Position numbers and translations under genes: made by a program
The notes under the pieces: generated by a model
What the model was told of the DNA's origin: nothing
Database searches by the model: none
What the model saw: only the letters and a program-made list of their open reading frames with translations
From: Ahaetulla prasina
Lineage: Eukaryota > Chordata > Lepidosauria > Squamata > Colubridae
Length of the DNA: 64,000 nucleotides
Reading direction: 5' to 3'
NCBI RefSeq assembly: GCF_028640845.1
Contig: NC_080540.1
Location: 157,130,438 to 157,194,437, forward strand
Part shown: piece after piece, positions 19,746 to 31,577 of the stretch
How positions within the stretch are numbered: position 1 is the stretch's first letter
How the letters are laid out: every line of letters starts with the position of its first letter

Positions 19746-21020
19746 TTATTGGCCAAGTGTGATTGGACACACAAGGAATTTGTTTTGGTGCATATGCTCT
19801 CAGTGTACATAAAAGAAAAGATACGTTCATCAAGGTACAACATTTACAACACAATTGATGATCAATATATCAATATAAATCATAAGGATTGCCAGCAACA
19901 AGTTATAGTCATACAGTCATAAGTGGAAAGAGATTGGTGATGAAAACGATGAGAAGATTAATAGTAATGTAGATTTAGTAAATAGTTTGACAGTGTTGAG
20001 GGAATGATTTGTTTAGCAGAGTGATGGCCTTCGGGAAAAAACTGTTCTTGTGTCTAGTTGTTCTGGTGTGCAATGTTCTGTAGCGTCGTTTTGAAGGTAG
20101 GAGTTGAAATATTTTATGTCCAGGATGTGAGGGATCTGTAAATATTTTCATGACCCTCTTCTTGATTCGTGCAGTATACAGGTTCTCAGTGGAAGGCAGG
20201 TTGGTAGCAATTATTTTTTCTGCCTGGATAATTTCTAATTATCCTTTGAAGTCTGTGTTTTTCTTGTTGGGTTGCAGAACCAAACCAGACAGTTATAGAG
20301 GTGCAGATGACAGACTCAATAATTCCTCTGTAGAACTGGATCAGCAGCTCCTTGGGCAGTTTGAGCTTTCTGAGTTGGTGCAAAAAGAACAGTCTTTGTT
20401 GTCCTTTTTTAATGATGTTTTTGATGTTGGCTGTCCATTTTAGATCTTGCGATATGATAGAACCTAGAAATTTGAAGGTTTCTACTGTTGATACTGTGTT
20501 GTCAAGTATTGTGAGAAGTGAAAGTATGGAAGAGTTTCTCCTAAAGTCTACCACCATTTCTACAGTTTTGAGTGTGTTCAGTTCCAGATTGTTACAGTCG
20601 CACCACAAGGCTAGTCGTTCGACCTCACGTCTATATACGGATTCGTCATTCACTGTTGTGTCATCTGTGAACTTCAGTAGCTTGACAGATGGATCATTGG
20701 AGATGCAGTCATTGGTATACAGAGAGAAGAGAAGTGGGGAGAGCACACAGCCTTGGGGGGCCCCTGTGCTAATTGTACAGGTATCTGAAGTGATCCCGCT
20801 TAGCTTTACCTGCTGCTTCCTGTTTGTTAGGAAGCTTGTGATCCACTTACAAGTCTATTCAGGTACTTGTAGCTGGTGATGGTATTGAATGCTGAACTAA
20901 AGTCTACAAAGAGGACCCTTACATAGGTCTTTGGAGATTCAAGATGTTGTAAGATGTAGTGCAGAGCCATATTAACAGCATCATCTGTTGATCTATTATT
21001 GATATCTATTATTGATATAT
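19746..21020 (-). mobile_element. LINE with degenerate reverse transcriptase (CR1/L3/Rex-like)
   Basis: Minus-strand reading frames at 20186-20746 and 20827-21054 encode reverse-transcriptase pieces: FVDFSSAFNTI upstream, then LLKFTDDTTV, where the usual F/Y-A-D-D catalytic box reads FTDD. They lie in different frames separated by stops, so the copy is dead. The 3' UTR runs 20180 to 19746 and ends in the AGAAT array. I cannot fix the clade by eye. Confidence 0.75.
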
Positions 21021-21034
21021 CTATATTGATATAT

Positions 21035-21447
21035 AGCATAGTACATAAAATCATCTGCTACAATGTCCTACCAGCCAATGAATACTTCAGCTTCAACCAA
21101 AACAATACAAGAGCACACAATAGATACAAACTCATGGTAAACTGATCGAAATTAGACTGCAGAAAATACGACTTCAGTAATAGAGTTGTCAATACCTGGA
21201 TTGCACTACCTGACTCTGGTTTCTTCCCCAAATCCCCAAAACTTTTACCTTAGCTTGTCTACTGTAAACCTCACTTCATTCCTAAGAGGTCTGTAAGGGG
21301 CGTCTATAAGTGCACCAGCATGCCTACTATCCCTGTCCTAATGTTTTCTTTTATTCATACCCTTTACATGTGTTTATAATTATGTTTACACTTGTATCTG
21401 TCATAAAATACATGCTTGACAAAAATAAATAAATAAAATAAAAATAT
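21035..21447 (+). mobile_element. LINE 3' end (L2/jockey-like family A)
   Basis: Plus-strand remnant coding for a C-terminal motif of the NNTRAHNRYK...NTWIALPDSG type, followed by the 3' UTR signature ggggcgtctataagtgcacc and an AAATA-rich tail. The family recurs at 63006-63408 (+), 50728-50905 (+) and 22843-23600 (-). The clade is uncertain. Confidence 0.65.
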
Positions 21448-21502
21448 TTCCTGCCCTCTTTTTTTATTTCATATAAGTAATATAAAAACATGACATCTAA
21501 CT

Positions 21503-21927
21503 CAGTGGTGAAATTCAAATTTTTTTTTACTACTGGTTCTGTGGGCGTGGCTTGGTGGGCGTGGCTTGATGGACGTGGCAGGGGAAGGATACTGCAAAAT
21601 CTCCAATCCCTCCCCACTCCAGAAGAAGGATACTGTACAATCCCTATTCCCTCCCCATTCCTGGGGGAAGGATATTGCAAAATCTCCATTCCCACCCCAC
21701 TCCAGGGGAAGGATATTGCAAAATCTCCATTCCCACCCCACTCCAGGGGAAGGATATTGCAAAATCTCCATTCCTCCCCCCACTCCTGGGGAAAGGATAT
21801 TGCAAAATCTCCATTCCCTCCCCACTCTGGGGCCAGCCAGAGGTGGTATTTGCCGGTTCTCCAAACTGCTCAAAATTTCCGCTACCAGTTCTCCAGAACC
21901 TGTCAGAACCTGCTGGATTTCACCCCG
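21503..21927. mobile_element. hAT-type MITE with expanded internal minisatellite
   Basis: Starts cagtggtgaaattcaaat and ends gctggatttcaccccg. Flanks are atctaact (21495-21502) and gtctaact (21928-21935), 7/8. The same ends are seen at 18398, 24418, 41628 and 45262. Confidence 0.8.
21583..21830. repeat. Minisatellite, about six units of 41-43 bp
   Basis: Each unit reads approximately ggggaaggatattgcaaaat followed by a pyrimidine-rich half ending cccactcc. Units three and four are identical. The array lies inside the MITE and accounts for the parallel open frames on both strands. Confidence 0.9.
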
Positions 21928-21983
21928 GTCTAACTCCTGGAGAGGGGATGACTAACCCTCATAACACTATCAGTAGTATACCA

Positions 21984-22114
21984 TAGCTTTTTAAAAATAT
22001 GCTTTTGTATATTGTTTATATTGTATTGCTTTTTGTTTTTAACTGTTGTAAGCTACCTAGAGTCATGTGTGTGACATGGAGAGCTATATAAATTAAAGTA
22101 ATAAATAAATAAAG
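21984..22114 (+). mobile_element. LINE/SINE 3' tail fragment
   Basis: Short remnant with the motif gtaagctacctagagtcatg and an AATAAATAAATAAA end, the form of a retroposon 3' terminus. Family not determined. Confidence 0.4.
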
Positions 22115-22537
22115 TGCTCTTGGGTTTTGTGCCACATTCAAATATGATTGAAGTGAGAATGTTATTCAGTTTACAAGCTGTAAACTGTTAAGAATGTTTT
22201 GCCTCAGGCAGGCCTGCTTCTAATCCCATTATTTAAATGCCACAAATTGGCCAGTCTCTTGCCATAGAAAATGTTACAGAGCAAACCTCATGTCAAAAGG
22301 TCCAGTTCTACATGGCTTTGGCTCTCTTTTAATAGCTTTCATAACTACAAAGTACTTATGGTGGTCTTCTTCAGGCCATCAGCACCCAAAAGTTCTTGCT
22401 TTTAATTGCAGATTGGCTTCTCAGAAAACATCTAATATCCAGCGCTGACCAGTTATGGAGACCAGTTTGTGAGGAGGCAGGAATAAGCCTCTTTTAGTGA
22501 TGGCTAATGAGTTACTTGGCGAAGCCACAGACTAGGG

Positions 22538-22661
22538 CAGTGTGCCTCAATCTCGACAACTTTAAGATGCATGGACTTCAACTTCCAGAACATTAGCTGG
22601 CTGGGAAATTCTGGAAGTTGAAATACACACATCTTAAAGTTGCCAAGGTTAAGAAACACTG
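22538..22661. mobile_element. Fold-back MITE (palindromic)
   Basis: Inverted arms (acttcaacttccagaa against ttctggaagttgaaat; caactttaagatg against catcttaaagttg). Flanks gactaggg and ggctagtg match at 6/8. An older, diverged member of the family at 14546. Confidence 0.75.
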
Positions 22662-22842
22662 GGCTAGTGTTTTCGGAAGGGATGTGACAGTGTCCGCTAG
22701 GAATTCCATCTCGGTGACTAGAACTTTGTCTAACAGGCTACAAATTTTAAGTGTTGGCTTTGTGGCTGGAACAATTTGGGAATGCTGTTATTGTTCCATC
22801 CTTTCTAGTGCATAACAGATTCTCTTCCTGGGACATCTGGAA

Positions 22843-23600
22843 TGATTATTTATTTATTTCTCAACAAATACAAGAAAACAAGTAACAGAATAGACACAGA
22901 CATGGACACATGAAAAAAATTTGGCACACACAAAAAAGATATAAATTGGCAAAACATAGCCATAAACACATAGAATGATTACATATAATTGGGAACAGTA
23001 GGACAGGGGCGGTAGGCACGCTGGTGTGCTTATGCACGCCCCCTTAGGGACCTCTTAAGAAACATGAAAGGTTTACGGTGAAAGGTATGGGGAATTAGCG
23101 AAACTAACAACAGGATCAGGTAGATTGTTCCAGACATTTACTACTCTATTGCAAAAGTCATAGTTCCTACAATTAAGATTAGAGGAAATTACATTGAGTT
23201 AAATCTATTGATGGCCCTTGTATTATTATGGTTGAAATTAAAGTACTCATTTAGAGGTAGAACATTTTGGTAAATAAGCTTAGGAACTAAGCATAGGTCG
23301 AAACGTAGACACCGTAGTTCGAGGCTTTCTAGACCTAAGATTTCAAGCCTGGTGGTACAAGGAATTTTATTTTGAGCAGAAGATTTGAGAACTCTCCTAG
23401 TGAAATATCTCTGGACCCTCTCTAATGTAATGATGTCTGAAATACAGTGAGGGTTCCAGGCAGGTGAACAGTAATCAAGTATAGGTCTGGCAAAGGTTTT
23501 ATATGCCCTAGTTTGGAGTACAGTGTTACCAGAGAAAAAACTTCGTAAAATAAGATTTACATGATCTATGTAGTGTAGCTACACTATATAGTATAGGAGT
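22843..23600 (-). mobile_element. LINE 3' portion (L2/jockey-like family A)
   Basis: Read on the minus strand, the sequence translates in pieces to a LINE C-terminus (FARPILDYCSPAWNPHC, then NNTRAINRFN, then NVWNNLPD), followed by the 3' UTR with ggcgtgcataagcacacc. Frameshifts are present; non-functional. Confidence 0.7.
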
Positions 23601-24180
23601 TTGATGGACATGTAGAGGTTGCCAAATCAGGAATGATCTAGATTTTCTATCAGCAGTAACTTTCATGGACCTGTCCCAACTGACACCTGACCCTATGCAT
23701 GGAGCAGACTACACAGTGGAACTGGATCGATAGTATTTGGCTGCAGTTATTTTATGCAGGTAGTCCTCAACTTATGAGCACAATTGAGCCCAAACCTTCC
23801 ATTGCTAAGCAAGGCAGTTGTTAAGTGAGTTGCATCTTATTTTACCATCTTTTTTTGCCACAGTTGTTAAGCAAATCACTTATCATATCCCAAATCATGC
23901 AGTGATTAAGCGAACCTACTTTCCCCCCATTGACTTTGCTTGTCGGAAGCTGGCTAGGGAGCTCACACATGGTGATCATATGACTCTGGGACAGTACAAC
24001 TGTCATAAATACATGCCAGCTCCCAAATGCGCTAATTTTGATCCTGTGACTACGGGGCTGCTGCAACGATAATAATTGTGAAAACTGGGCATAAGTCACA
24101 TTTTTCAGTGCCCTTGTAATTCAAACGCTCACTGAACGAGTGGTTGCAGCAATAGCAATGGCACTTAAACTTATATATCG

Positions 24181-24901
24181 TGTCTGTTGTGACTCCAGTC
24201 CCCACCCCCGGGCCTGGCCCCCTGCCAGACAGTGACTCAGAGAGTGAGGGGGAAGGGCCGTCAGAACTTCCTTCTGCAGGGCCAGCTTCCCTGGCTCAGC
24301 TCCAGGAGCCAGAGGCAGGCCACGTGGAAGAGGTGACAAGGCCTCTGTCTCCTGTATCTCCCCTCACCAAGGAAACGCTTCCAGACCCAGCTGAGGACAA
24401 TCAGTCCTGGTTAGATCCAGTGGTGGGATTCAGCCAGTTTGCACCACTTCGGGAGAACCGGTTGTTAACTTTCTGATCAGTTTGGCAAACTGGTTGTTGG
24501 AAGAAATCATTAGGGCAGAGAATTGGTTGTTAAATTACTTGAATCCCACCACTGGTTAGATCCCAGGTTTCGTAGACAAGAGAGGCGGGAACAACAGAAG
24601 CAGGGGTGGGGCAGGCCTAGAAAGTGCTGAATCATGGAGCCACACCCCACAGGGTATAAAAGCAGGAGGGGCTGCTATACTGCTTTGTGACGAACAAATC
24701 AATCTTCCTAGAGAGAACTTGAGCTGAAGTGCTATTTATTCCTGACTTCCTGGTTGACACACCGGCATCAAGAAAGATAACAGAAAAACCTTGGTAGACA
24801 CTCGCTGGGTTGCTGCCAGAGCTGATAGCTGCCGTGGACTCAATTGCCGGCTAATTGAGTCATTTCTCGTGCCTCCCGGACTGAGGTGGGGGGACAGAAC
24901 A
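24181..24901 (+). mobile_element. Solo LTR of an LTR retrotransposon
   Basis: Begins TGT and ends ACA. It contains a TATA box (tataaaagcagga, about 24655) and GC-rich upstream sequence. It is 721 bp including a 145-bp MITE-plus-duplication insert, so the original was about 576 bp. No internal gag or pol sequence lies nearby. I cannot see a clean target duplication, so the ends are approximate. Confidence 0.6.
24418..24554. mobile_element. hAT-type MITE inside the LTR
   Basis: 137 bp with inverted ends cagtggtgggattca and tgaatcccaccactg. Perfect 8-bp target duplications GTTAGATC lie at 24410-24417 and 24555-24562. Youngest layer of this nest. Confidence 0.92.
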
Positions 24902-25576
24902 GCTTCATAGTCCTTTATAGCCCTCTGTAAGCAGTTTTACATAGTCAGCCTATTGCCCCCAACAATCTGCGTCCTCATTTTACACATTTGACCTCAGAAG
25001 AATGGAAGGCTGAATCAACCTTGAGCCGGCGAGAATTGAACTGCTGGCAGTTGGCAGAATTAGCCTGTAATACTGCATTCTGACCACTGCGCCACTGTGG
25101 CTCTTGTAAGTCAAGGACTACCTGTAATTCCATTGTCATGGATAGATGACTCACTGATGGATTTTATACTAGCAGTCTTATAAAGCTGTGCACCATAAAA
25201 GATGGGACAAAATGGTCTGACCCCACTATCTGACGGACCCAGACTGTTTCTGAATGTGTTACCTCGTTTATTGGCAGTATTGTTGAAGCAACCCTGATTA
25301 ATTTGTGAAACACAAAATAGCTGGAGCACTTCACCCTCTGGTTTCTAAGCACCCTCTTTCTTCTGGCAGTAGAACTTCAGCTGAGAGCAATGAAGGTAAT
25401 AGAAAGAAGTCTGGAGTGAAAGTAGAAAAACATTGATTGGATGAAACCTGGTTTTTTTTCATGGGCCCATCTGGAATTCAACTCCAGGACAGTGGATTAG
25501 GCAAATATGATTTATTACATTTTAGCCTCCATTGCCCAGAATAAGCCAGTCAGGCATTTCCATACAATGCTCATTA

Positions 25577-28500
25577 GAATATAGAATATAGAATAACAGA
25601 GTTGGAAGGGACCTTGGAGGTCTTCTAGTCCAACCCCCTGCTTAGGCAGGAAACCCTACACCACTTCAGACAAATGATTATCCAACATCATCTTAAAAAC
25701 TTCCAGTATTGGAGCATTCACAACTTCAGCAGGCAAGTTATTTCACTGATTAATTGTTCTAACTGTCAGGAAAGTTCTCCTTAGTTCTAAGTTGCTGCTT
25801 TCTATTATTATTATTATTATTTATTATATTTGTATACCACCCTTCTCCAGAAGGACTCAGGGCGGTTCACAGCCAGTAAAAACACAATGCATACAATACA
25901 AATTAAAAACTATATAAAAAACTGATTCAATAACGGCCTAAAAATTTAAATACAATTTTAAAACCCCATATAAAACCCTAATTAAAACCCTGAAATTAAA
26001 ACTATGTTCAAGCTAGTCCTGCACGTCCAAACAACAGCGTCTTCAGCTCATGGCGGAAGGTCCGGAGGTCGGGGAGTTGACGAAGCCCCGGAGGCAGCTC
26101 ATTCCAGGGGATGGGAGCCCCCACAGAGAAGGCCCTCCCCCTGGAGGTCACCAGCCGACATTGTTTGGCTGATGGTATCTGGAGGAGGCCCTCTCTGTGA
26201 GAGCGCACTGGTCGGTGTGAGGCTACTGGTGGCAGTAGGCGGTCCCGTAGATACCCCGGTCCGAAGCCATGGAGTGCTTTAAAGGTGATAACAAGCACCT
26301 TGAATTGGACCCAGAAGATCACCGGGAGCCAGTGCAGACTGCGCAGGAGAGGTGTCACATAGGAGCCGCGAGGTGCTCCCTCTATCACCTGCGCAGCTGC
26401 ATTCTGGACCAGTTGAAGCCCATGTAGAGAGCGTTGCAGTAGTCCAGGCGGGATGTAACAAGGGCATGGGTGACTGTGCATAAGGAAGCCCGATCCAGAA
26501 AGGGGCGCAACTGGCATATCAGGTGAACCTGATAAAAAGCCCCCCTGGCGACGGCCGTCATATGTTCTTCTAAAGATAACCGTGCATCCAGGAGGACGCC
26601 CAGATTGCGAGCACTTTCCGTGGGGGCCAATGACTCGCCCCCAATGGTCAGCGATGGAATTAGCTGATTGTACCGGGCCGCCGGCATCCACAGACACTCG
26701 GTCTTGGTGGGATTGAGTCTGAGTCTGTTTCTCCCCATCCAGATCCGTATGGCCTCCAGGCACTGGGACATCACTTCAACAGCCTCGTTGGGGTGATTAG
26801 GGGTGGAGATATACAGCTGAGTATCATCAGCGTATAGATGACAACTCACCCCAAAACCACAGATGATCTCATCCAGCGGCTTCATGTAGATGTTGAACAG
26901 AAGAAGCGAGAGAACCGACCCTTGCGGCACCCCACATAAGAGGCGCCTCGGGGCCGATCTCTGCCCTCCTGTCAACACCGTCTGCGACCGATCGGAGAGG
27001 TAGGAGGAGAACCACCGAAGAACGGTGCCTCCCACTCCAAGTCCCCCGAGCCGGTGCAGCAGGATACCATGGTCGATGGTATCAAAAGCCGCTGAGAGAT
27101 CTAGTAGGACCAGGACAGAGGAACAACCTCTGTCCCGAGCCCTCCAAAGATCATCAAACAGCGACCAAGGCTGTAACTAGGCCGGAAACCGGACTGGAAC
27201 AGATCTAGATAGACGGTTTCATCCAGGTACTGGGGCAACTGTCGTGCAACCACACTCTCAACAACCTTCGCCACAAAACAAAGGTTGGAGACAGGACGGT
27301 AATTTCCTAAAATAACTGGATCCAGGGAAGGCTTCTTGAGGAGGGGCCGCACCACCGCCTCTTTCAAGGTGGTAGGGAAAACACCCTCCATCAAAGAAGC
27401 ATTCACAATTCCCTGGAGCCAGCCTCGTGTCACCTCCCGGGTGGCCAGTACCAGCCAGGAGGGACACGGGTCCAGTAAACATGTGGTCGCATTCAGTCCC
27501 CCCAGTATCCTGTCCACGTCCTCAGGAGCCACAGAATCAAACTCATCCCAGATAGTAACCCCAAGACCTGCCTCTCCCACCCCACCTGGATCTACCCAAT
27601 CAATGTCCAACCTTCCCGGATCTGAGCGATTTTATCAAACAGATACTGTCCAAACTCCTCAGCTCGACCCTGTAAGGGATCCTCCACCGCTCCCTGATGA
27701 AGGAGCGAGTGGGTCACCCTAAACAGGGCGGCTGGGCGGTTATCTGCTGATGCAATGAGAGTGGAAAAATATTCCCATTTTGCCACCCTCATTGCCACTA
27801 GATAGGTCCGAATGTAAGACCTAACTAGTGTCCGGTCAGATTCGGAGCGGCTGGACCTCCAGATACTCTCTAGGCGTCTTCTCCGGCGCTTCATCTCCCT
27901 CAGCCCCTCAGAGTACCAAGGGGCTAAACGAGATCGGCACCGGGTCAGAGGCCGCAAAGGCACAACTCGGTCTAGAGCACCAGCCGCCGCCCAATCCCAG
28001 GCGGCAACTAGATCCCCAGCCAAGTCATGGGCCAAATCCTCAGGGAATGGCCCAAGCTCCGTCTGGAACCTAATTTCCTTGATTAGTTTCCACCCATTGC
28101 TTCTTGTTCTACTCTCAGGTGCTTTGAAGGATAGTTTGACTCCCTCTTCTTTGCGGCAGCCCCTGAGATATTGGAACACTGCTATCATGTCTCCCCTAGT
28201 CCTTCTTTTCATTAAACTAGACATACCCAGTTCCTGCAACCGTTCTTCATATGTTTTAGCCTCCGGTCCCTAATCATCTTTGTTGCTCTTCTCTGCACTG
28301 TTTCTAGAGTCTTGACATCTTTTTTATATCGTGGCGACCAAAACTGGATGCAGTATTCCAAGTGTGGCCTTACCAAGGCATTATAAAGTGGTATTAACAC
28401 TTCACATGATCTTGATTCTATCCCTCTGTTTATGCAGCCTAGAACTGTGTTGGTTTTTTTCGCAGCTGCCGCACACTGCTGGCTCATATCTAAATGGCTG

Positions 28501-28620
28501 TCCATTAGGACTCCAAGATCCCTCTCACAGTTACTACTATTGAGCAAGGTACCACCTATACTGTACCTGTGCATTTTGTTTTTCTTGCCTAAATGTAGAA
28601 CCTTACTTCTCTTTCAGCAT
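25577..28620 (-). pseudogene. CR1 LINE 3' half, split by a second LINE
   Basis: The outer element is on the minus strand. The reverse-transcriptase C-terminus is at 28574-28212 (ERDLGVLMDSHLDMS, ALVRPHLEYCIQFWSP, VQRRATKMI). It continues to 28079, then resumes at about 25800 and runs to its 3' end near 25577 (gagttggaagggaccttgga read on +). The frame is shifted and split, so it is not functional. Confidence 0.8.
25801..28078 (-). pseudogene. CR1/L3-type LINE with reverse-transcriptase remnants
   Basis: About 2.3 kb, minus strand, inserted in the CR1 above. Successive blocks lie in different frames: a region after the endonuclease (28078-27592), the early RT domain with LGNYRPVSNLCFVAKVVESV (27610-27101), the catalytic part with GVPQGSVLS and LYADDTQLY (27035-26385) and the C-terminus WNELPPGLRQLPDLRTF (26763-26008). 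A 3' UTR with the cgccctgagtcc-type tail ends in a TTA repeat near 25806. The intact YADD box sits in a frame broken at least three times. Confidence 0.85.
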
Positions 28621-28699
28621 GATATTGAAGGAAGAAAGTAAGAAGATTGGAGTTTTCCTATGAACATTTTTAGCAGAGAAGAGCATCAAAGATGGAACT

Positions 28700-29105
28700 A
28701 GAGGCTAAAACATATGAAGAACGGTTGCAGGAACTGGGTATGCCTAGTTCAATAAAAAGAAGGACTAGGGGAGACATGATAGCAGTGTTCCAATATCTCA
28801 GGGGTTGCCACAAAGAAGAGGGAGTCAAGCTATTCTGCAAAGCCCTGACAGCAAGACAAGAAGCAATGGTTGGAAACTAATCAAGGAGAGAAGCAACCTA
28901 GAACTATGGGGAAATATCCTGGCAGTTAGAACAATTAATCAGTGGAACAAATTGCCTCCAGCAGTTGTGAATACTCCAACACTCGAAGTTTTTAAGAAGA
29001 GTTTGGAGAACCATTTGTCTGAAGTGGTGTAGGGTTTCCTGCCTAAGCAGGGGGTTGGACTAGAAGACCTCCAGGGTCCCTTCCAAATATGTTATTCTGT
29101 TATCA
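28700..29105 (+). mobile_element. CR1 LINE 3' end, inverted relative to its neighbour
   Basis: Plus-strand copy of the CR1 C-terminus (KRRTRGDMIAVFQYLRGC, then NQWNKLPPAVVNTPTLEVF after a frameshift) and 3' UTR (gggggttggactagaagacc). It lies about 80 bp from the minus-strand CR1 start. Confidence 0.8.
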
Positions 29106-31577
29106 TTCTTTTCAGACAAAGTCCATTGGGTTCACCTGAACCTAATCTTCAGTCAGATCGTAAGGCTGTTGGCTATTATTATGTTTGTATAGATTCAGTT
29201 CAAAACTGAATGAGAATGAGAAAAACCAGCTCCCAGCTCAGTTTCAAGGCTGATTGTGAAAAAAATCCTTTTTAAGTTTAAGTTTTAAATTTAATCTCTT
29301 AAACTTCCTCTATAAATAGTACCATAAAGGGGCCACTGAGTGCTGACTAGTTTTTAATGTATATATGCATACATTTACATCCAGTGGAGATTTATAAACC
29401 TCCAATCTGTACAACATAGGATATATTACCAGCCATCAATTAACGAAATTCAGAGCTGATTTAGTAAGCCCAGTTTAAGGAAATGGTGTCTCAAGGAAAT
29501 AGTGATTTAACGAGGTGGCTACATTGTTTGTAACATCTAATGATTTCTCTTAGCCTTTTAATATTTTATTAATTGTGGAAAACTTTTTAATAGTGTTCAT
29601 GTTGTGGTTTTGTATTGTTTACCACCGAGAACCATATTTTGTGAGATATAAATGACCATATAAATATGATCTTTTTTTTAAAAGGCGGGAATTCAAATTG
29701 AAATCTCCCTAATCAATGACTGCCAGCCGCTTCTTGAAGTCATCCACTACAGTAGAGTTATTTCCCTTGATGATTTGGTTTCACTTTCAGGATCTATGTA
29801 AGGTGCGATTATGAGCATGAATGAAATAGCCGACAGTACCTTGCTTTCAATCTGAAATAAACATACTGAGTTGCTTTCAATCTGAAATAAACACACTGAG
29901 TTGCTTTCAATCTGAATTAAACACACTGAGTTGTGGATGTTCTATCAAACTGTTCCAGGTGGGCTGTGATTCCACAGGATGAGAACCCAGAATACTGTAT
30001 TTTGGTTGTTCAAGGTTTCCGCTAAATAAAATCCAGAGGGTTTTTTTTTTTTACAGGGCAATTAGGTAGGACATAGCAGGTATCCCTTCCTTCTCCTCTC
30101 CTTTCCTCTGCTCCATAGCCTGTGAACTGAACCATCTGCTAATCTTCCAGCCCTTCCCTTTCTCTGTCGCCTCTTATCCTTGAAGCCAAGCATATTGGTG
30201 GCAAGGTATCCAGCCAGACCTTCTATCCAATGATCTTTCCAACAGCTTCATTTTGCTACCTCTGCTTAGCTACCACTAAGACTAGGCCATGGAAGGCTAT
30301 TTTTGTATATGATTCTGCTCAGAACACCTGTTTCAAGTGCAAACATGGACTATTCTGAATTTACAGTGTACACAATGTTTTCTACATTCCTGCTTCAGAC
30401 TTTTATTCTGTGTCTTGCACTCTGAATTATATAATTCAAGCAATTATATAATTCAAGCAAACCATTATTCAGTCATTTGAAAAGTGTTATCGTGTCATCT
30501 TTGCTTCAGCGCTAAGCGTACTGAGTTTCCTGAGTCTCTTTTTAAGAATGAAAATCAAACAAACAACATTGTGTTTAGTAAAATAAATACTTCTGAATTC
30601 ATTTATAGCTCCTTGATCATCCCCATTAGCTTTCATTTTCAGGCTTTCTAGTTTCTCTGAATCTTTCTTAAAATGGGATCCCTACAATTGGACACATATT
30701 TGAGATCTGGTTAATGCAGAAAATAGCAACAGCATTCAGGCTGCAATTTGAAAACTATTTTTCTGTTGAGGCTGTCTTAAAAGCGCATGTACCATTATTA
30801 GCTGTTATGTTGCACTGCTGACTCATGTTCTGCTTGTGATCAGCTACAATTAAAGTTTTTTTTAAAATTAAAGGTATCTCTATCAGGTCACTGAGGGTGA
30901 GTTGGGCAGCCATATACATTTTTTAAAATTAAAAAAAATCCCCCATCATAACATGATAAACTTTATTGTCATTTTTTACTGTGAGCACACCGACATACAC
31001 CACAAATGAAATCCTGTTGCCCTATAGTATCTGTGCATTTAATTATACTTTTTTCAATAGAGAACTTTGCCGTTGTAAATGTTATACATTGCTGTTACTT
31101 CATCTTGCATTTGAACGCATCAAAAGTTTTTTTTTTAAATCGTATTACTTCCCTCTTCTATAATACTATTTTCTCCATTTTATGGCATCTACCTCATAAA
31201 TGAAAGGGTTGATAGGTACCTGGCCCAGGAGTGAAAACTCTAGCACCTCACTTAATCCCCTACCCCAGTAAGTACGCATTGATAAGTACACTTTGAATGT
31301 AGATTCACCTAAAATATGTGCTTTTAGCCAATGCTTTACTAGCTTGCTAGTCAGAATGTTCCTCTAACATTTTACTGAATCAAGATGTATTATGTCCCCT
31401 GTATTCCCACAATAAAAATAAACAAGGAATTCACTTGACAAGCCTCATTCTTATTAAATCCATTCTAGCTTCTATCTATCATTACGCTGTCTGCAGTATG
31501 TACAGATCAATTGTTTTACGATCTATTCTACAATGATTACAGGGGGTCTAGTACAATGAGAGAATGAGGATACAGTA
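29106..31577. other. Intergenic, no gene recognised
   Basis: Mostly unique AT-rich sequence with a three-unit tandem repeat at 29841-29930. Short frames lack support. Confidence 0.4.
29841..29930. repeat. Three tandem 30-bp units
   Basis: Units start at 29841, 29871 and 29901, each beginning ttgctttcaatctgaa. They differ by only one or two bases, so the duplication is recent. Confidence 0.95.

Larger units (their letters stand above)
24147..25105 (-). mobile_element. tRNA-derived SINE interrupted by an LTR
   Basis: Minus-strand SINE. The tRNA-like head is at the right (reads ccacagtggcgcagtggtca, then a B-box-like gcagttcaattct). The body passes 25010-24902 (ggaaggctgaatcaacc read on +). 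The 3' part resumes at 24147-24180 beyond the LTR. Same family as 60862-61122. Confidence 0.7.
23757..25124. mobile_element. TA-type MITE split by a SINE that is itself split
   Basis: The left part from caggtagtcctcaacttatg runs to about 24145. The right terminus gtaagtcaaggactacctg resumes at about 25106-25124, followed by TA. Everything between is later insertion. Confidence 0.75.

Noticed and set aside
21490..21986. Parallel frames of 103-147 residues on both strands
   Set aside because: Product of a 41-43 bp minisatellite.
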